Numbered from the stretch's first letter, positions 27,098 to 36,371 are shown. The stretch: 64,000 nucleotides of DNA from Pyxidicoccus xibeiensis (GCF_024198175.1 NZ_JAJVKV010000005.1:868001-932000), one strand, 5' to 3'. Translations and numbers: made by a program. The notes: generated from the sequence alone by a model not told the origin.

Positions 27098-27100
27098 GCC

Positions 27101-27715
27101 TCAGTCTCCGTCGTCCTCGTCGCAGCCGGGCATGGCGAGCCGGCCGCGGCTCATCATCACCCGGTCAATCATCACCTCGTGCAGCGCATAGAGGGGGCGG
27201 GCCACGTCCTCGCCCTCCAGGTGCGCCAGCGCGCCGGCGATGGCCTCCAGGGTGGACATGCCGTCCGGGTGCGGCGGACGGCGCAGGCGGCGGGTGTCCG
27301 GCAGGGGCGGCGGCAGCTTCAGCCCCGGCAGCCTGCGCAGGGCGGGAACCCGCTGCACCATGCGCCGTGCCTGGCCCCAGCTCCCGTCCAGGACGATGAG
27401 CCGCGCTGGCAGCGGCGCGTCCGGCGCGGGGGACTGCTGCGCGTCCGGGAAGAGCAGCCAGGTGCCGGGCGCGTCCAGCACCGAGGCGTCGAACGGCACG
27501 CCCGGCGAGCCGTAGGAGACGATGCGGCAGCGGGGCAGGGCGAGCGCCGCCATGCGCGCGGTGTTGGTCGACTTCAGCGTCTCCTTGTGGTGGCGGATGA
27601 CGACCAGCTCCGTGCGCGTGGGGAGGCAGGGAAGCTCGGCGCACAGACACAGGAGGGTGGGCAGGAAGCAGCGCGGGCAGCGGCCAGCGAGGTCCTCGGG
27701 GGTTCTAGACCTCAT
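27101..27715 (-). CDS. DTW-domain tRNA-uridine aminocarboxypropyltransferase (TapT-like)
   Basis: This 204-residue protein (ATG 27715) begins with a zinc-binding-like CPRCFLPTLLCLC. The DTW region reads LIVLDGSWGQARRMVQ, a variant in which the Thr of D-x-T-W type motifs is Ser, followed by RRPPHPDGMSTLEAIA. DTW enzymes add an aminocarboxypropyl group to a tRNA uridine (acp3U) using SAM. The start overlaps the stop of the upstream hypothetical gene by 4 bases, so the two are co-transcribed. Confidence 0.8.
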   Translation of the reverse strand: MRSRTPEDLAGRCPRCFLPTLLCLCAELPCLPTRTELVVIRHHKETLKSTNTARMAALALPRCRIVSYGSPGVPFDASVLDAPGTWLLFPDAQQSPAPDAPLPARLIVLDGSWGQARRMVQRVPALRRLPGLKLPPPLPDTRRLRRPPHPDGMSTLEAIAGALAHLEGEDVARPLYALHEVMIDRVMMSRGRLAMPGCDEDDGD

Positions 27716-28266
27716 TTCCCCTGACGATAGCGCTCCATCAGGGTGCGCGCCTCGCGCAGCTTCTCCTCGACGAAGCGGTCGTCCGCGTCCGGCTCGTAGT
27801 CCGCGTCGGGCAGGTCGAGGTGGAAGAGGGCGGACAGGCTCGTGGGGGCCACCTCCAGCCACTCGGCGGTGCGGTTGAGCGCGGCCTGGCGGCGGCCGGC
27901 GAACGTCTCGGGGCCGTCCTCGGGGCCACAGCGGCAGATGCGGGCCGAGTCACCCGACACGTCCACGTAGAGGCCCAGCACCTCAGCATCCAGCTCCGCG
28001 GCGAGCGCGCAGGTGGCCTCGCTGACGTAGGCCGCCATGGCCTGCGCGGCGGAGCGCTCCGTGAGCGAGCGGACGAGGAACACCTGCCACCCCGCCTCGG
28101 TGAGCGGACCGGCTTCCTGCAGCGGCGCCAGCTCCGCGGGCGGTGCCTGGATGCGCGAGAGCAACCGCCGCACGGGCGCCTCCAGCCGCTCGAGCCGGGC
28201 GCTCGAAGCCGGGCAGAAGAAGACCACGCGGTACTCACGGCTGTCAGCTGCGGTTTCCATAGGCAT
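27712..28266 (-). CDS. Hypothetical protein co-transcribed with the TapT-like gene
   Basis: I do not recognise the family. The 184-residue product may start at residue 3 (METAADS). It has an alpha/beta feel (REYRVVFFCPASSARLERLE, GWQVFLVRSLTERSAAQA, AEVLGLYVDVSGDSARICR) with no signal peptide and an acidic, charged C-terminus ending MERYRQGK. The only context is its 4-base overlap with the downstream tRNA modification gene, which suggests coupled translation but gives no function. Confidence 0.55.
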   Translation of the reverse strand: MPMETAADSREYRVVFFCPASSARLERLEAPVRRLLSRIQAPPAELAPLQEAGPLTEAGWQVFLVRSLTERSAAQAMAAYVSEATCALAAELDAEVLGLYVDVSGDSARICRCGPEDGPETFAGRRQAALNRTAEWLEVAPTSLSALFHLDLPDADYEPDADDRFVEEKLREARTLMERYRQGK

Positions 28267-28375
28267 ACGGCGTCGCCAGGAACTGAAGGACTACTGTGAG
28301 GGTGTCTCTGCTCGGCGGGGCCCAAGAGGACCAAAGGAGTCCCCGCGCATGCAAGGGGGGAATTGGGTGGACGGT

Positions 28376-29254
28376 TCAGGGCGCGGGGGCCACCTGGGGC
28401 TCCGACGCTGGAAGGATGAGCACGGGCGCCCGGCGCTCGGCGGCGACCCAGGCTCCCGCCACCAACACCAGCACGCCTCCCGCCATGCCCACCGGCGTCA
28501 GCGCCTCCGCGAAGACGGCCCAGCCCACCACCGAGGCCGTGAGGGGCTCCAGGTACGTGAGGGCGCCCACGGCGGCGGTGGGGACGCGTCGCAGGCCCGC
28601 GTTGAAGAGGATGTTTCCAATGAGGCCGCACACCAACCCACCGGCGAGGACGCGGAGTGCGGCTCCGTCCAGCGCGGGGGGTAGGGCCTCGCCGCCGAAG
28701 TAGAGCAGCAACATGGCGACGGAGATGGGCGCGTGCAGCGAGGTGACGGCGAGCGGCGAGTACGCGCGCGCGGCTTCCTTGGCGCCCAGGATGGTGGCCG
28801 CGCAGAAGATGGCGCTCCCGGCGCCCAGGGCCGCCGTCCGTCCGGAGAAGCCGCTCCCGGGCTGGAGGACGAGCATCGCCAGGCCGAGCAGCGTCACGGG
28901 AACGCCCACCAGCGCCCGTGTCGAGCGTTGCTCGCCCAGCACCCAGGGGGCCGTCACCGCCAGCAGCAGCGGGGTGAGGTAGTGCGTCAGCACGGCCACC
29001 GAGACGGGGCCGTTTCGCATCGCCGCGAAGAAGAGGGCCACGTTGGCCGCGTCCGCCACGCCAATCACCGCGAGCGCCGCCGTCGCGCGCCTGTCGCGCA
29101 GGGCCTCGCGACGCAGCAGGAAGGGGGCCGGCAGCGACATGGCCGCGAGCACCAGCAGTGCATTCTGCGGCCCTGTCAGCCCCGCGGGACGCAGGAAGAG
29201 CGCCCAGCACCCCCAGAGGGTGGCCCCGGCCGCGACCATGGCGAAGTACCGCAC
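28376..29254 (-). CDS. EamA/DMT-family transporter
   Basis: GTG 29254 is preferred because AGGAG lies 7 bases upstream. The 292-residue product has ten hydrophobic segments in two homologous halves, the first starting RYFAMVAAGATLWGCWALFL. NALLVLAAMSLPAPF, AALGAGSAIFCAATILGAKE and TAAVGALTYLEPLTASVVGW are typical of EamA drug/metabolite exporters. The substrate cannot be inferred. It is divergent from the TIM-barrel lipoprotein gene at 29384. Confidence 0.85.
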   Translation of the reverse strand: MRYFAMVAAGATLWGCWALFLRPAGLTGPQNALLVLAAMSLPAPFLLRREALRDRRATAALAVIGVADAANVALFFAAMRNGPVSVAVLTHYLTPLLLAVTAPWVLGEQRSTRALVGVPVTLLGLAMLVLQPGSGFSGRTAALGAGSAIFCAATILGAKEAARAYSPLAVTSLHAPISVAMLLLYFGGEALPPALDGAALRVLAGGLVCGLIGNILFNAGLRRVPTAAVGALTYLEPLTASVVGWAVFAEALTPVGMAGGVLVLVAGAWVAAERRAPVLILPASEPQVAPAP

Positions 29255-29383
29255 CGCGTGACTCCTGGTAACACCGGCGCACCCCAAGGCTCCGGCGAGG
29301 CGTAGCGTACACCAGTCACCGCGGGCGTGTGGTTTCCCCCGGTCCTGCTCGCCGCTGCTGCGCGCGTTGCTAGGGTCGCGACC

Positions 29384-30289
29384 ATGCCGCTCCGTCAGCA
29401 CCGTGCCCTGCTCGCGAGTCTCGTGGCCAGCCTGCTCACCCTCGCCTGTGGTGAGGAGCGCACGGGCACGCTCCCCAATCCGTTCGGGGCCTTCAACTTC
29501 ACGCTCGAGTCCCGCACTCCCGCCGACCAGGTCGGGCTGCTCGACGCGTACGGGTACGAAGGGATGGTGTTGTTCTGGCCCGGGGAGGAAGGCTTCAACG
29601 CCTTCGCCGCCACGCAGCAGGTGCGCGGTGGCACGTTCCGCATGCGCGCGGTGCTCCTCGACTTCCACTTCGAGCCGGACTGGAACCGCGCCGAGCTCGA
29701 CAGCCTGCTCGCTACGCTCGCGCCGCACGGCACGGACCTCTGGCTCATCCTCGGCAACCCCGCGAGCCGGCACGAGGCGAGGGTCTCCGCGGTGCGGGAG
29801 CTGACCTCCATGGCCACTGCGCGAGGCGTCCGCGTGGTGCTGTATCCCCACGAGGGGGCCGGGGTGGCCACCGCCGAGGAGTCGCTTGCGCTCATCGACG
29901 CAGTGGGCCTGCCGGAGCTCCAGACGTCGCTCCACCTCTGCCACGAGCTCAAGGCAGGCCATCGGGACCGGCTCGCGGAGGTCATCACCGCCGCGGCGCC
30001 CCGGCTCGCGCTCGCCAGCATCCATGGCGCATCGCGGGACACGAGCGCTCCGGGCTGGTCCACGACCATCATGCCGCTGGACCGGGGCGACCTCGATGTG
30101 CAGAACCAGTACCTGCTGCCCCTGGCGCGCGCTGGCTACACAGGGCCCATCCTCCTGCACACCTTCGGAATCGAGGAGTCCCCGGAGGCGCACTTCCGGC
30201 GCTCACTCGAGGCGTGGCGGAGGATGGAGCGCGCGGTGGCGGCGGAGCTGGTGCCCGCGACGGCTGACGCGTCAGTAACACGTCAGTGA
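29384..30289 (+). CDS. Lipoprotein with xylose-isomerase-like TIM barrel (sugar phosphate isomerase/epimerase family)
   Basis: ATG 29384 opens a 301-residue lipoprotein with lipobox LTLAC. The mature domain has AP-endonuclease-2-like barrel features: GYEGMVLFWPG, RMRAVLLDFHFEPDW, GVRVVLYPHEGAGVATAEES, QTSLHLCHELKAG and TGPILLHTFGIEESPEAH. His/Glu pairs at the strand ends (YPHEG, LCHEL) suit a metal site. It is probably anchored in the periplasm, and the substrate, perhaps a sugar or cyclitol, is unknown. Confidence 0.7.
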   Translation: MPLRQHRALLASLVASLLTLACGEERTGTLPNPFGAFNFTLESRTPADQVGLLDAYGYEGMVLFWPGEEGFNAFAATQQVRGGTFRMRAVLLDFHFEPDWNRAELDSLLATLAPHGTDLWLILGNPASRHEARVSAVRELTSMATARGVRVVLYPHEGAGVATAEESLALIDAVGLPELQTSLHLCHELKAGHRDRLAEVITAAAPRLALASIHGASRDTSAPGWSTTIMPLDRGDLDVQNQYLLPLARAGYTGPILLHTFGIEESPEAHFRRSLEAWRRMERAVAAELVPATADASVTRQ

Positions 30290-30482
30290 CACGGCAGGGA
30301 CGTGTGTCCGACGGTGCGCGTCTGCTGGAGCAGTTGGAACTGCCTCCCAGGCGAACCTCTTCTCCTCGCATCGCGAGCCGGCTTCAGCTGGCACGGCGCC
30401 TGCTTTGGTGCCTGAGCATTCGGCAGCACCAAGGCGAGCCTCGACCGCCATTCAAGAAGAGCCAATCCCAGGGAGAAACACG

Positions 30483-30941
30483 ATGCGCAAGCTGAGCCTC
30501 ATAGCCGTTCTCACTGTTCCCGCCGCCACGCAGATGCTGGGCTGTTCCAGCGCCCACGCGGAGGAAACCAACACGCTGTTCACCATCGCGGATGCCCGCA
30601 GTGGCATTGCCTCACCGGTGGACCTTGGAGCGCCAGGAGACTCGCCGGGTGACATGTTCGTCTTCGACCAGCCCTTGCTGAACGAGGCCCGGGAGACCAT
30701 TGGCTCCAACAGCGGCTATTGCATCCGGACGCTGCCTGGCCAGTTCAGCGAGTGCCAGTGGACGCTCACCATGGCCGACGGCACCATCACCGTCGCGGGC
30801 CGCGAGGCGGAGACTGGCACCTCGCTCGTACCCATCATCGGTGGCACGGGTGACTATGTGGGAGTGCGTGGCGTGCTGAGCACCACTCCCAATGGGGACA
30901 GGACGTTCACCCAGGTGCTCACCCTGCACAGGATGCGCTAG
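30483..30941 (+). CDS. Secreted allene-oxide-cyclase-like / dirigent-like barrel protein
   Basis: The 152-residue product from ATG 30483 (GGGAGAAACACG upstream) has a hydrophobic leader ending MLGCSSAHAEE, which may be a signal peptide or lipobox. The domain carries GDMFVFDQPLLNEA, ETIGSNSGYCIRT, SECQWTLTMADGTITVAGRE and the diagnostic PIIGGTGDYVGVRGVLS. These are the marks of the allene oxide cyclase/dirigent beta-barrel superfamily. Bacterial members are of unknown function. It shares no operon with its neighbours. Confidence 0.7.
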   Translation: MRKLSLIAVLTVPAATQMLGCSSAHAEETNTLFTIADARSGIASPVDLGAPGDSPGDMFVFDQPLLNEARETIGSNSGYCIRTLPGQFSECQWTLTMADGTITVAGREAETGTSLVPIIGGTGDYVGVRGVLSTTPNGDRTFTQVLTLHRMR

Positions 30942-31002
30942 GCCCTGCCTGATGGATGCGTGCACGCCGATTGTTGCCTCCCAGCGGAGGCGTGCTGGCG
31001 TG

Positions 31003-31080
31003 ATGCGCAACGCGTTGAACGAGCGGCAGTGGAGGGCGCTTGAGCCCCTGCTGCCGCGAAAGGGCCGGGTCGGGGTCTCG
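31003..31080 (+). pseudogene. N-terminal scrap of an IS5-type transposase
   Basis: RNALNERQWRALEPLLPRKG matches the start of IS5/IS427-group transposases, which open with a D/E-x-QW-x-x-LEPLLP stretch. The homology stops after about 25 codons and no catalytic domain follows, so only a remnant is left. It marks an old insertion just left of the unusual gene at 31314. The rest of 30942-31313 holds nothing else that I can recognise. Confidence 0.6.
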
Positions 31081-31313
31081 AAGACGCAGCGGCCCGCGGC
31101 GCTGAAGCTTCCGAAAACGAGTCGGGAATCAACGACGTGTCAGCCGCCCGGCGGAGTCGGGGCGTGCACAATCCAGCGTCGGAGGAATCACCCCGCTAGG
31201 TTGCCAATGGTCTATCGTGAACCCGCACTGACAACGCTGCCAGGCCTTCGCCACCCTGCAGCGTCGCCCCACACACTCGCCACTGCCGTGTCCGGTAGCC
31301 CCGATAGATCAAC

Positions 31314-32483
31314 ATGAATGAGGCTGACTTTCACCGCTGGCTGGCTGAGACCTACATGACGGGGCGAGGAACCCGGATGAATCTCCGGGCGCGGACTTCG
31401 CGCGTGTCCAACTGCCGAACAGTTGAGCGGTATGAGGGAGACCTCGACCATCATTTTGAGCGCGATGGCCTGGAGTTACTCCTGCAGCGACTGGAGTATT
31501 CGACGAAGGACGCACGAGCAGGGAGACCGCTCCGCCACGGGATACCAATTGATGGGGATAAGTACACCGGCACGGCGACGCTCCGTCATGCGGTCACGCT
31601 CTACAAGCAGTTCAGGGCTGGCAATGAGCGACTCATGGCTCGTCCGACGGGCCTCCTACCGCCGCAGCCAGGCCGGACGGCACACCCTCTCCCGGCCGGC
31701 TGGCCGGCCTGGCCACAGCCCAGCGAGGCCGACGTACTCCAGCTCGCCCGAATAGCTATACCCCTTGTTCGTTACCTTCACCCCGATATCGTCCGTGCGG
31801 TTGTCGAGGACACCGCGCAGCATCGAGAGGATTGGTCAAGTGCGCTGTTGGCACGGGGAATCGATCCGGAAATCTATCTCTGGGATGGCTCGCCATGTGT
31901 GTTTCCGGGGGTACGCCGCTACGCAGGCAGTCGCGAGGTGGCGGCATACCGCGGGCACACTTCCCTCCAGGCGGAAGTGCCGACAGGTGCCCTCCGCCTC
32001 GACGACAACGATTACCCGAAGCAGCTCTGGTCCTTTGTGTTTCGGGGCTCGAAGTTCGCCAAACATGGCCCACAAGGCTATTCCCTGGCCCACTTGGCTG
32101 ATCACAAGCAGCACGGGAACCGTGCGTCTGACGAGTTTGAGCGCACCTCGCCATCGACGCCCACTCGACCACTCTTCGGCCTGTACACCAGCGCCGCCAA
32201 TACCGTGTATGTCCCATGCAATCTGATCCGCCCTACAGATTTTGCGGGGGCTCTCCGGAACCTCTTGATCCGCCGCGCGCAGAACCTCTACGGCTCGTTT
32301 TGCCGCCTGCTCCCAGTCGAATATTCCATCCCGGCGGCCTCGTCTGAAACATGGGAGCTGGACCAGTTCACATGGGCTGAGCCTGTCGGCACCTCTGCGC
32401 ACATTCGGGAGTTCCTAGTCTTCCGGCGCGCCGAGGTGACAAGCATCCTCAGTCCGCTGCCCGCACCGGCCGCGTTCCGTTGA
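31314..32483 (+). CDS. Hypothetical protein, possible accessory or restriction-like gene
   Basis: I cannot assign this 389-residue protein. Residues 1-100 (DFHRWLAETY, NCRTVERYEGDLDHHFERDG, GIPIDGDKYTGTATLRHAVT) resemble a small helical module I recall at the N-terminus of some restriction-like proteins. The C-terminal half has YSLAHLADHKQHGNR and FGLYTSAANTVYVPCNLIRP, which could be a His/Asn metal-binding fold. These comparisons are from memory and unproven. GC is visibly lower than in core genes, and codon use is less biased. A transposase scrap lies upstream, and no partner gene is adjacent. Confidence 0.5.
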   Translation: MNEADFHRWLAETYMTGRGTRMNLRARTSRVSNCRTVERYEGDLDHHFERDGLELLLQRLEYSTKDARAGRPLRHGIPIDGDKYTGTATLRHAVTLYKQFRAGNERLMARPTGLLPPQPGRTAHPLPAGWPAWPQPSEADVLQLARIAIPLVRYLHPDIVRAVVEDTAQHREDWSSALLARGIDPEIYLWDGSPCVFPGVRRYAGSREVAAYRGHTSLQAEVPTGALRLDDNDYPKQLWSFVFRGSKFAKHGPQGYSLAHLADHKQHGNRASDEFERTSPSTPTRPLFGLYTSAANTVYVPCNLIRPTDFAGALRNLLIRRAQNLYGSFCRLLPVEYSIPAASSETWELDQFTWAEPVGTSAHIREFLVFRRAEVTSILSPLPAPAAFR

Positions 32484-32812
32484 ACCATTGGTATGCCCGA
32501 GCATGGCCTGAGCACAATCATGGGAGGGTTCTCGAAGGCTATTGGGTAGATGTTGGCCACCCCATCAGTTGGAAGGACAGAGACAAGCCTGTGGCAACCG
32601 ATAGCCAGTCATGAATATGTCCAATAGGGCGGGCCGGGGCTCTCGATCGCTGGGCTCTCTTTTCGTGGCTTAGGTTCTGCCCTTGTTTGGGAGAGCAGAA
32701 ATGGCCGGATTTTCACGCCCGAAGCGAAGGCGGCGTGGAGTCTCAGAAGGTTTACCCGGAACGGTTGCGCACCTGCTCCGGAAGAGGTGGCGCTCGGGAG
32801 GATGCAGCGGGG
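32484..32812. other. Non-coding stretch of about 330 bases
   Basis: The stretch lies between the accessory gene and the convergent GNAT gene. It has lower GC than the neighbouring genes. I see no credible gene, repeat or RNA; short open frames here lack coding character. Confidence 0.5.
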
Positions 32813-33352
32813 TCAGCGGGCCCCGGGGACGCGCTCGAACATGCGCGTCGGCTCCCCCTTGTACGTGCCGGGCGCGAGCTCACGGAAGCCGCACTTGCTC
32901 GCGACCTTGGTGGACGCCGTGTTCTCCGGGGCGATGATGCACACCACGCGCTCCGGGCCGAACCGTTGCTCGGCCCACGCCAGCACCGCGCGCACCGCCT
33001 CCGTGGCGTACCCCTTCCCGTGCGCCTCCGGCATGAGCACCCAGCCGGCTTCCTTCGCGCCTGCGAACGACGGCTGGATGTCCCTCCGGAAGTCCGCGAG
33101 CCCCACCTCGCCGACGAACCGGCCCGTGGCCTTCTCGCGCACCACCCAGAACCCGAACCCCAGCACGTCCCAGTGGCCCACGTAGCGCAGCAGCCGGGAC
33201 CAGCACTCCTCGCGCGTGAACGGCTTGCCGCCGATGTAGCGGGTGACCTCCGGGTTTCCCCACAGCGCGAAGGACTCCTCGAAGTCCTCGAGGCGATGGC
33301 CACGCAGCGTGAGGCGCTCGGTGTCGATGGCGGGGATGACGGTGGCGGGCAT
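32813..33352 (-). CDS. GNAT-family N-acetyltransferase (RimJ/RimL-like)
   Basis: ATG 33352 has AGGAG 8 bases upstream. The 179-residue enzyme starts IDTERLTLRGHRLEDFEE, as RimJ-like acetyltransferases do. It contains WVLMPEAHGKGYATEAVRAV, the acetyl-CoA loop, and CIIAPENTASTKVASKCGF of motif B. It would acetylate an amine on a protein or small molecule, but the acceptor is unknown. It is followed on the same strand by nothing before 32812. Confidence 0.85.
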   Translation of the reverse strand: MPATVIPAIDTERLTLRGHRLEDFEESFALWGNPEVTRYIGGKPFTREECWSRLLRYVGHWDVLGFGFWVVREKATGRFVGEVGLADFRRDIQPSFAGAKEAGWVLMPEAHGKGYATEAVRAVLAWAEQRFGPERVVCIIAPENTASTKVASKCGFRELAPGTYKGEPTRMFERVPGAR

Positions 33353-33447
33353 GGACTTCACTCCTGTGGGCGGTACTCGCCAGATGGGTGACACCTGGAC
33401 TGTGACATGCCCGGACTGCTTGGGCAGTCATTCCTGGAGGGACGCCT

Positions 33448-33942
33448 TCAATCCCTGCTGGAGGTCCGCTGGTTTCTCCGGGCACGCAGGAACGTGAGCA
33501 TGGCGTCCTTGTCGCCCGTGGCCAGCACGTACGGCGTCCCGGGGGCAATGCGGCCCTTCCTTGCCGCGACACCTTCCACGGCGAGCTGGGCGTTGGTGAG
33601 CTGGATGCCCGCTCCGCCCCCGCCCAGCACGAGCGGCGCCCCCATCTTGAGGTCGAGCACCACCACCCACCGCCGGGCGGGGCGTGGCTCGGACATGTCC
33701 ACCACCACGAAGTCACCGGCGAAGCGGCGCTGGTCGCAGCGGTAGACCCACAGGTTGCGCTTGCGGCCGAGCAGCTCGCGCACGAACGGCTTCTCGTCGC
33801 TCTTCAGCGCATAGCGCTCGGATAGCAGGGCGGCGGTGGCGAGCGAATGTCCTTCCTCCTTCGCGAGCAGCAAGGCCCATGGGTTGGCATGCCCGAGCAG
33901 CTCGAGGGTGACGGGCAGGACGATGGGGGGCTCGCGGGGCAT
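33448..33942 (-). CDS. Conserved myxobacterial protein paired with Ser/Thr kinase 1
   Basis: The 164-residue product begins 3 bases after the kinase stop (33946), so it is co-transcribed with it. LLGHANPWALLLAKEEGHSL is followed by VRELLGRKRNLWVYRCDQRRFAGDFVVVDMS (in pieces VRELLGRKRNLWVY and GDFVVVDMSEP) and a lysine-rich LDLKMGAP. I recall related proteins as widespread myxobacterial orphans of unknown function. No signal peptide or membrane segment is seen. A truncated relative lies in the same position after kinase 2 (36368-36493), so it probably evolved as a kinase partner. Confidence 0.6.
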   Translation of the reverse strand: MPREPPIVLPVTLELLGHANPWALLLAKEEGHSLATAALLSERYALKSDEKPFVRELLGRKRNLWVYRCDQRRFAGDFVVVDMSEPRPARRWVVVLDLKMGAPLVLGGGGAGIQLTNAQLAVEGVAARKGRIAPGTPYVLATGDKDAMLTFLRARRNQRTSSRD

Positions 33943-33945
33943 CTG

Positions 33946-35367
33946 TCAGAGGCCGCCATCTCGAGCTGCGGGGCTCGAGGTGGCCGGACGTTGGGGTGGG
34001 AAGACGGGGGTGTAGCAGGCTCCCCGGTATACGTAGTCACCGCTCGCGTCACAGTCCTTCGCCTCGATGGCGAGCTTCCTCCAGCATCCACCATTGATGG
34101 CGGTGTACGTCCGATGGGGACAGCGGCCCGTGGCATCTGGCCGGGTCTGCCCTGGCAGGGGCTTCGGTGGAACGTCCACGGCGATGACCGACCAGGCGGA
34201 CGGAGCACGTACCGGGGCGACCGGGGCCGTCAGCGCGGTGTCTCCGACGGCCGCGGTGCCACCGTCCATTGACTCCTCATGCACCGAGGCGTGGACCTCC
34301 GCGGAATCCTTTGAGGTGGGCCTGCTCAGCAGCCATACGGCTCCGAGCGCGAGCGATGCTCCCAGGCTTGCCCCTACGCGCCTGGGGCGCCAGCGCTTGT
34401 GCTGGACGCGAGGAAGGGGCCGCGCATCGTTGGTGACAGGCACCTCCCGGAGGAAGAGCGGCTCATCCGCCTCCGGCTCCGCGCGCCGCGCCGCACCCTC
34501 CAGCGCCACCGCGAGCTCACGGGCAGAGCCACGCGCTTCCGGCGTGGTGGCGAGCATTCGCGAGATGAGCTCACTCAGCTCCTCGCTGCAGCGTCTGTTG
34601 CGCGCACGCGGCGTTGGAGGAAGAACTCCCTCCAGGTACCAGCGGCGTGAGGCCTCGTCCGTCGCGTCCATCGAGAGGGGATAGTCATCTGCTACCAGCC
34701 GGTATGCAGTCATTCCCAGTGCGAAGACATCGTCCGGGGGCCCTGGCGCATAGGGTACCGACATGTCTCCCTGGCGGAGAAGCACGTGCCTCCAGGCTTC
34801 TGGTGAGCGGTAGGTCGGCGTGCCGGGAGGAAACGGCGGCGGGGTCAGCGTGGAGGCCCCGAGGAAGTGGCCGGAGCCGAAGTCGGTGAGGAAGACGCGG
34901 CCGTCGGAGTGGCGCACCAGCACGTTGTCGCCCTTGACGTCGCGGTGGACGCCTCCCGCCGCATGAGTGGCCTCCAGCGCCCGCGCCAGGAGCGCGAGAA
35001 GCCTCAGGACCTGACGTGAAGTCGGCGGGTTCGCACTGGCCCAGGTATACAGCGACGTGCCCTCCACCAGCTCCATGGCGAGGTAGGGGTAGCGTGTGCC
35101 CCTCGCATCCTTCCAGTCCCCGGAGTCCCACAGGCGGGGGACGGCCGGGTGGTCGACACGGGACAGGAGCTCCTCCTCACGCGGGAAGCGGGCATCGCGA
35201 GGGTAGAGGGCCAGCTTGAGGGCGACGGGGCTGGGGGCATCGGGCTCGCTGCTCACGGCCAGGTAGACGGCCCCGTAGGTGCCCATGCCCATGCGGCTGA
35301 CGACGCGCCAGGGACCGACCTGGGTGCCCGGAGGAAGACGCGCCGGATTCAGGGGGGCAGAGTCCAT
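33946..35367 (-). CDS. Membrane-anchored Ser/Thr protein kinase, copy 1
   Basis: This 473-residue eukaryotic-type kinase has Gly loop GMGTYGAV (26-33), Lys51 in ALKLAL, catalytic HRDVKGDN (Asp143), DFG at 162-164 and SPE at 188-190. A hydrophobic helix at about 331-348 leads to an external region with Cys-containing motifs CPHRTYTAINGGCWRKL and YRGACYTPVFPP, probably a ligand-sensing domain. It phosphorylates unknown cytoplasmic targets. Its twin at 36591 has the same length and near-identical domains. The partner gene at 33448 follows 3 bases later. Confidence 0.9.
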   Translation of the reverse strand: MDSAPLNPARLPPGTQVGPWRVVSRMGMGTYGAVYLAVSSEPDAPSPVALKLALYPRDARFPREEELLSRVDHPAVPRLWDSGDWKDARGTRYPYLAMELVEGTSLYTWASANPPTSRQVLRLLALLARALEATHAAGGVHRDVKGDNVLVRHSDGRVFLTDFGSGHFLGASTLTPPPFPPGTPTYRSPEAWRHVLLRQGDMSVPYAPGPPDDVFALGMTAYRLVADDYPLSMDATDEASRRWYLEGVLPPTPRARNRRCSEELSELISRMLATTPEARGSARELAVALEGAARRAEPEADEPLFLREVPVTNDARPLPRVQHKRWRPRRVGASLGASLALGAVWLLSRPTSKDSAEVHASVHEESMDGGTAAVGDTALTAPVAPVRAPSAWSVIAVDVPPKPLPGQTRPDATGRCPHRTYTAINGGCWRKLAIEAKDCDASGDYVYRGACYTPVFPPQRPATSSPAARDGGL

Positions 35368-35470
35368 GAGGTGCCTCGCGAAATGGCGGGGTGTCCGCCC
35401 ATGCGTAGGCTACTCGGGGAGTAGGCCGAAGTCAGCGCTATCCCCCGGGTTCACGCGTCAGTCCCGCTTC
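35368..35470. repeat. Duplicated upstream segment of kinase 1
   Basis: About 100 bases match the segment upstream of kinase 2 (38013-38115) with few substitutions. It includes a 30-base identical block at 35407-35436 with the dyad CTACTC-GGG-GAGTAG at 35410-35424. That dyad lies 43 bases from the kinase start, and the same distance holds in copy 2. It is probably the duplicated promoter or operator. Confidence 0.65.
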
Positions 35471-35558
35471 CTCCTTGCTTCGCCTCACCGCCTGGCACCG
35501 GCGGCTGCGGGCTTCCGGCCCGGAGGTGCCGACATGATCGTGCGAAGCTCCGTGACCA

Positions 35559-36371
35559 TCAGAGGGCGTCGCGCGTCCACTCCTCGCGGCCGTAGCGCTC
35601 CGTGACGAGCGCCTCCGCGCGAGCGCGCACCTGTGGCGCAATCGAGATCGTGGTCCACTGCGCGCCGAGGCTCTGGGTGAAGCCCTGCTTCAGTGCCTCC
35701 GCGGTTTCGGCGTGGCTCACCTCGCGGCCGGCGGCTTCCTTCAGGTCCACCATCGCCGCGCGCAGCCGCTCCGGCTCCAGGCCGAAGAGGCGCGCGTGCA
35801 GGGCGTAGTCCGTCACCAGGGGCAGTGCGCCGTGCTGCATGAAGGCGCCGCGCTGCCGGCGCTGGGCGCTGCCCACGAGCTTGCGCCCGTGGACCTTGAG
35901 CTCCTTGAGGGCCGGGGTGAGGAAGCACGCGCCGGTGGCCGGGTTGCGCTCGGGCCGGGACGGCTCCAGGTCGGCGTGGACGCCGAAGCGGCTCGCGAGC
36001 CCCGCGGCGATGGCCTCCGACAGCAGCGTGTAGTTCTGCTCGATGCTGTCGGTGAACGGCTCGCCCACGCGGGCGACGAAGCTGTACGTGAGCTCACCGT
36101 GGTGCAACACGCCCGAGCCGCCCGTCACCCGGCGCACCAGCTCCAGCCCGTGCTCCTTCGCCGCGGCGGCGTCGACGCTCCCATACGACTGCGTGCGCCC
36201 GAGGCTGAGGCAGCCGGGTGTGAAGACATACAGGCGCAGGGTAGGGACGAAGTCCGCCCGCGCACAGGCGTCCTCCAGCAGCGCCTCGTCGAGCGCCATC
36301 TGCCATGCCCCCGGCGACTCTTCGAGGGGCTCGATGACATTCCACTCGCGGCGGGCTTCGGACGGAGTCAT
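35559..36371 (-). CDS. Lipoate--protein ligase A family enzyme
   Basis: This 270-residue ligase uses ATP to attach lipoate to lysines of E2 and GcvH subunits. RRVTGGSGVLHHGELTYS (80-97) is the adenylate loop, and Lys164 in GRKLVGSAQRRQRGAF is the catalytic lysine. LRLYVFTPGCLSLGRTQ is the substrate strand. It starts at 36371, overlapping by 4 bases the stop of a 41-codon remnant (36368-36493). It therefore interrupts a duplicated kinase module. Members of this group may also be octanoyl transferases, which cannot be excluded. Confidence 0.85.
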   Translation of the reverse strand: MTPSEARREWNVIEPLEESPGAWQMALDEALLEDACARADFVPTLRLYVFTPGCLSLGRTQSYGSVDAAAAKEHGLELVRRVTGGSGVLHHGELTYSFVARVGEPFTDSIEQNYTLLSEAIAAGLASRFGVHADLEPSRPERNPATGACFLTPALKELKVHGRKLVGSAQRRQRGAFMQHGALPLVTDYALHARLFGLEPERLRAAMVDLKEAAGREVSHAETAEALKQGFTQSLGAQWTTISIAPQVRARAEALVTERYGREEWTRDAL

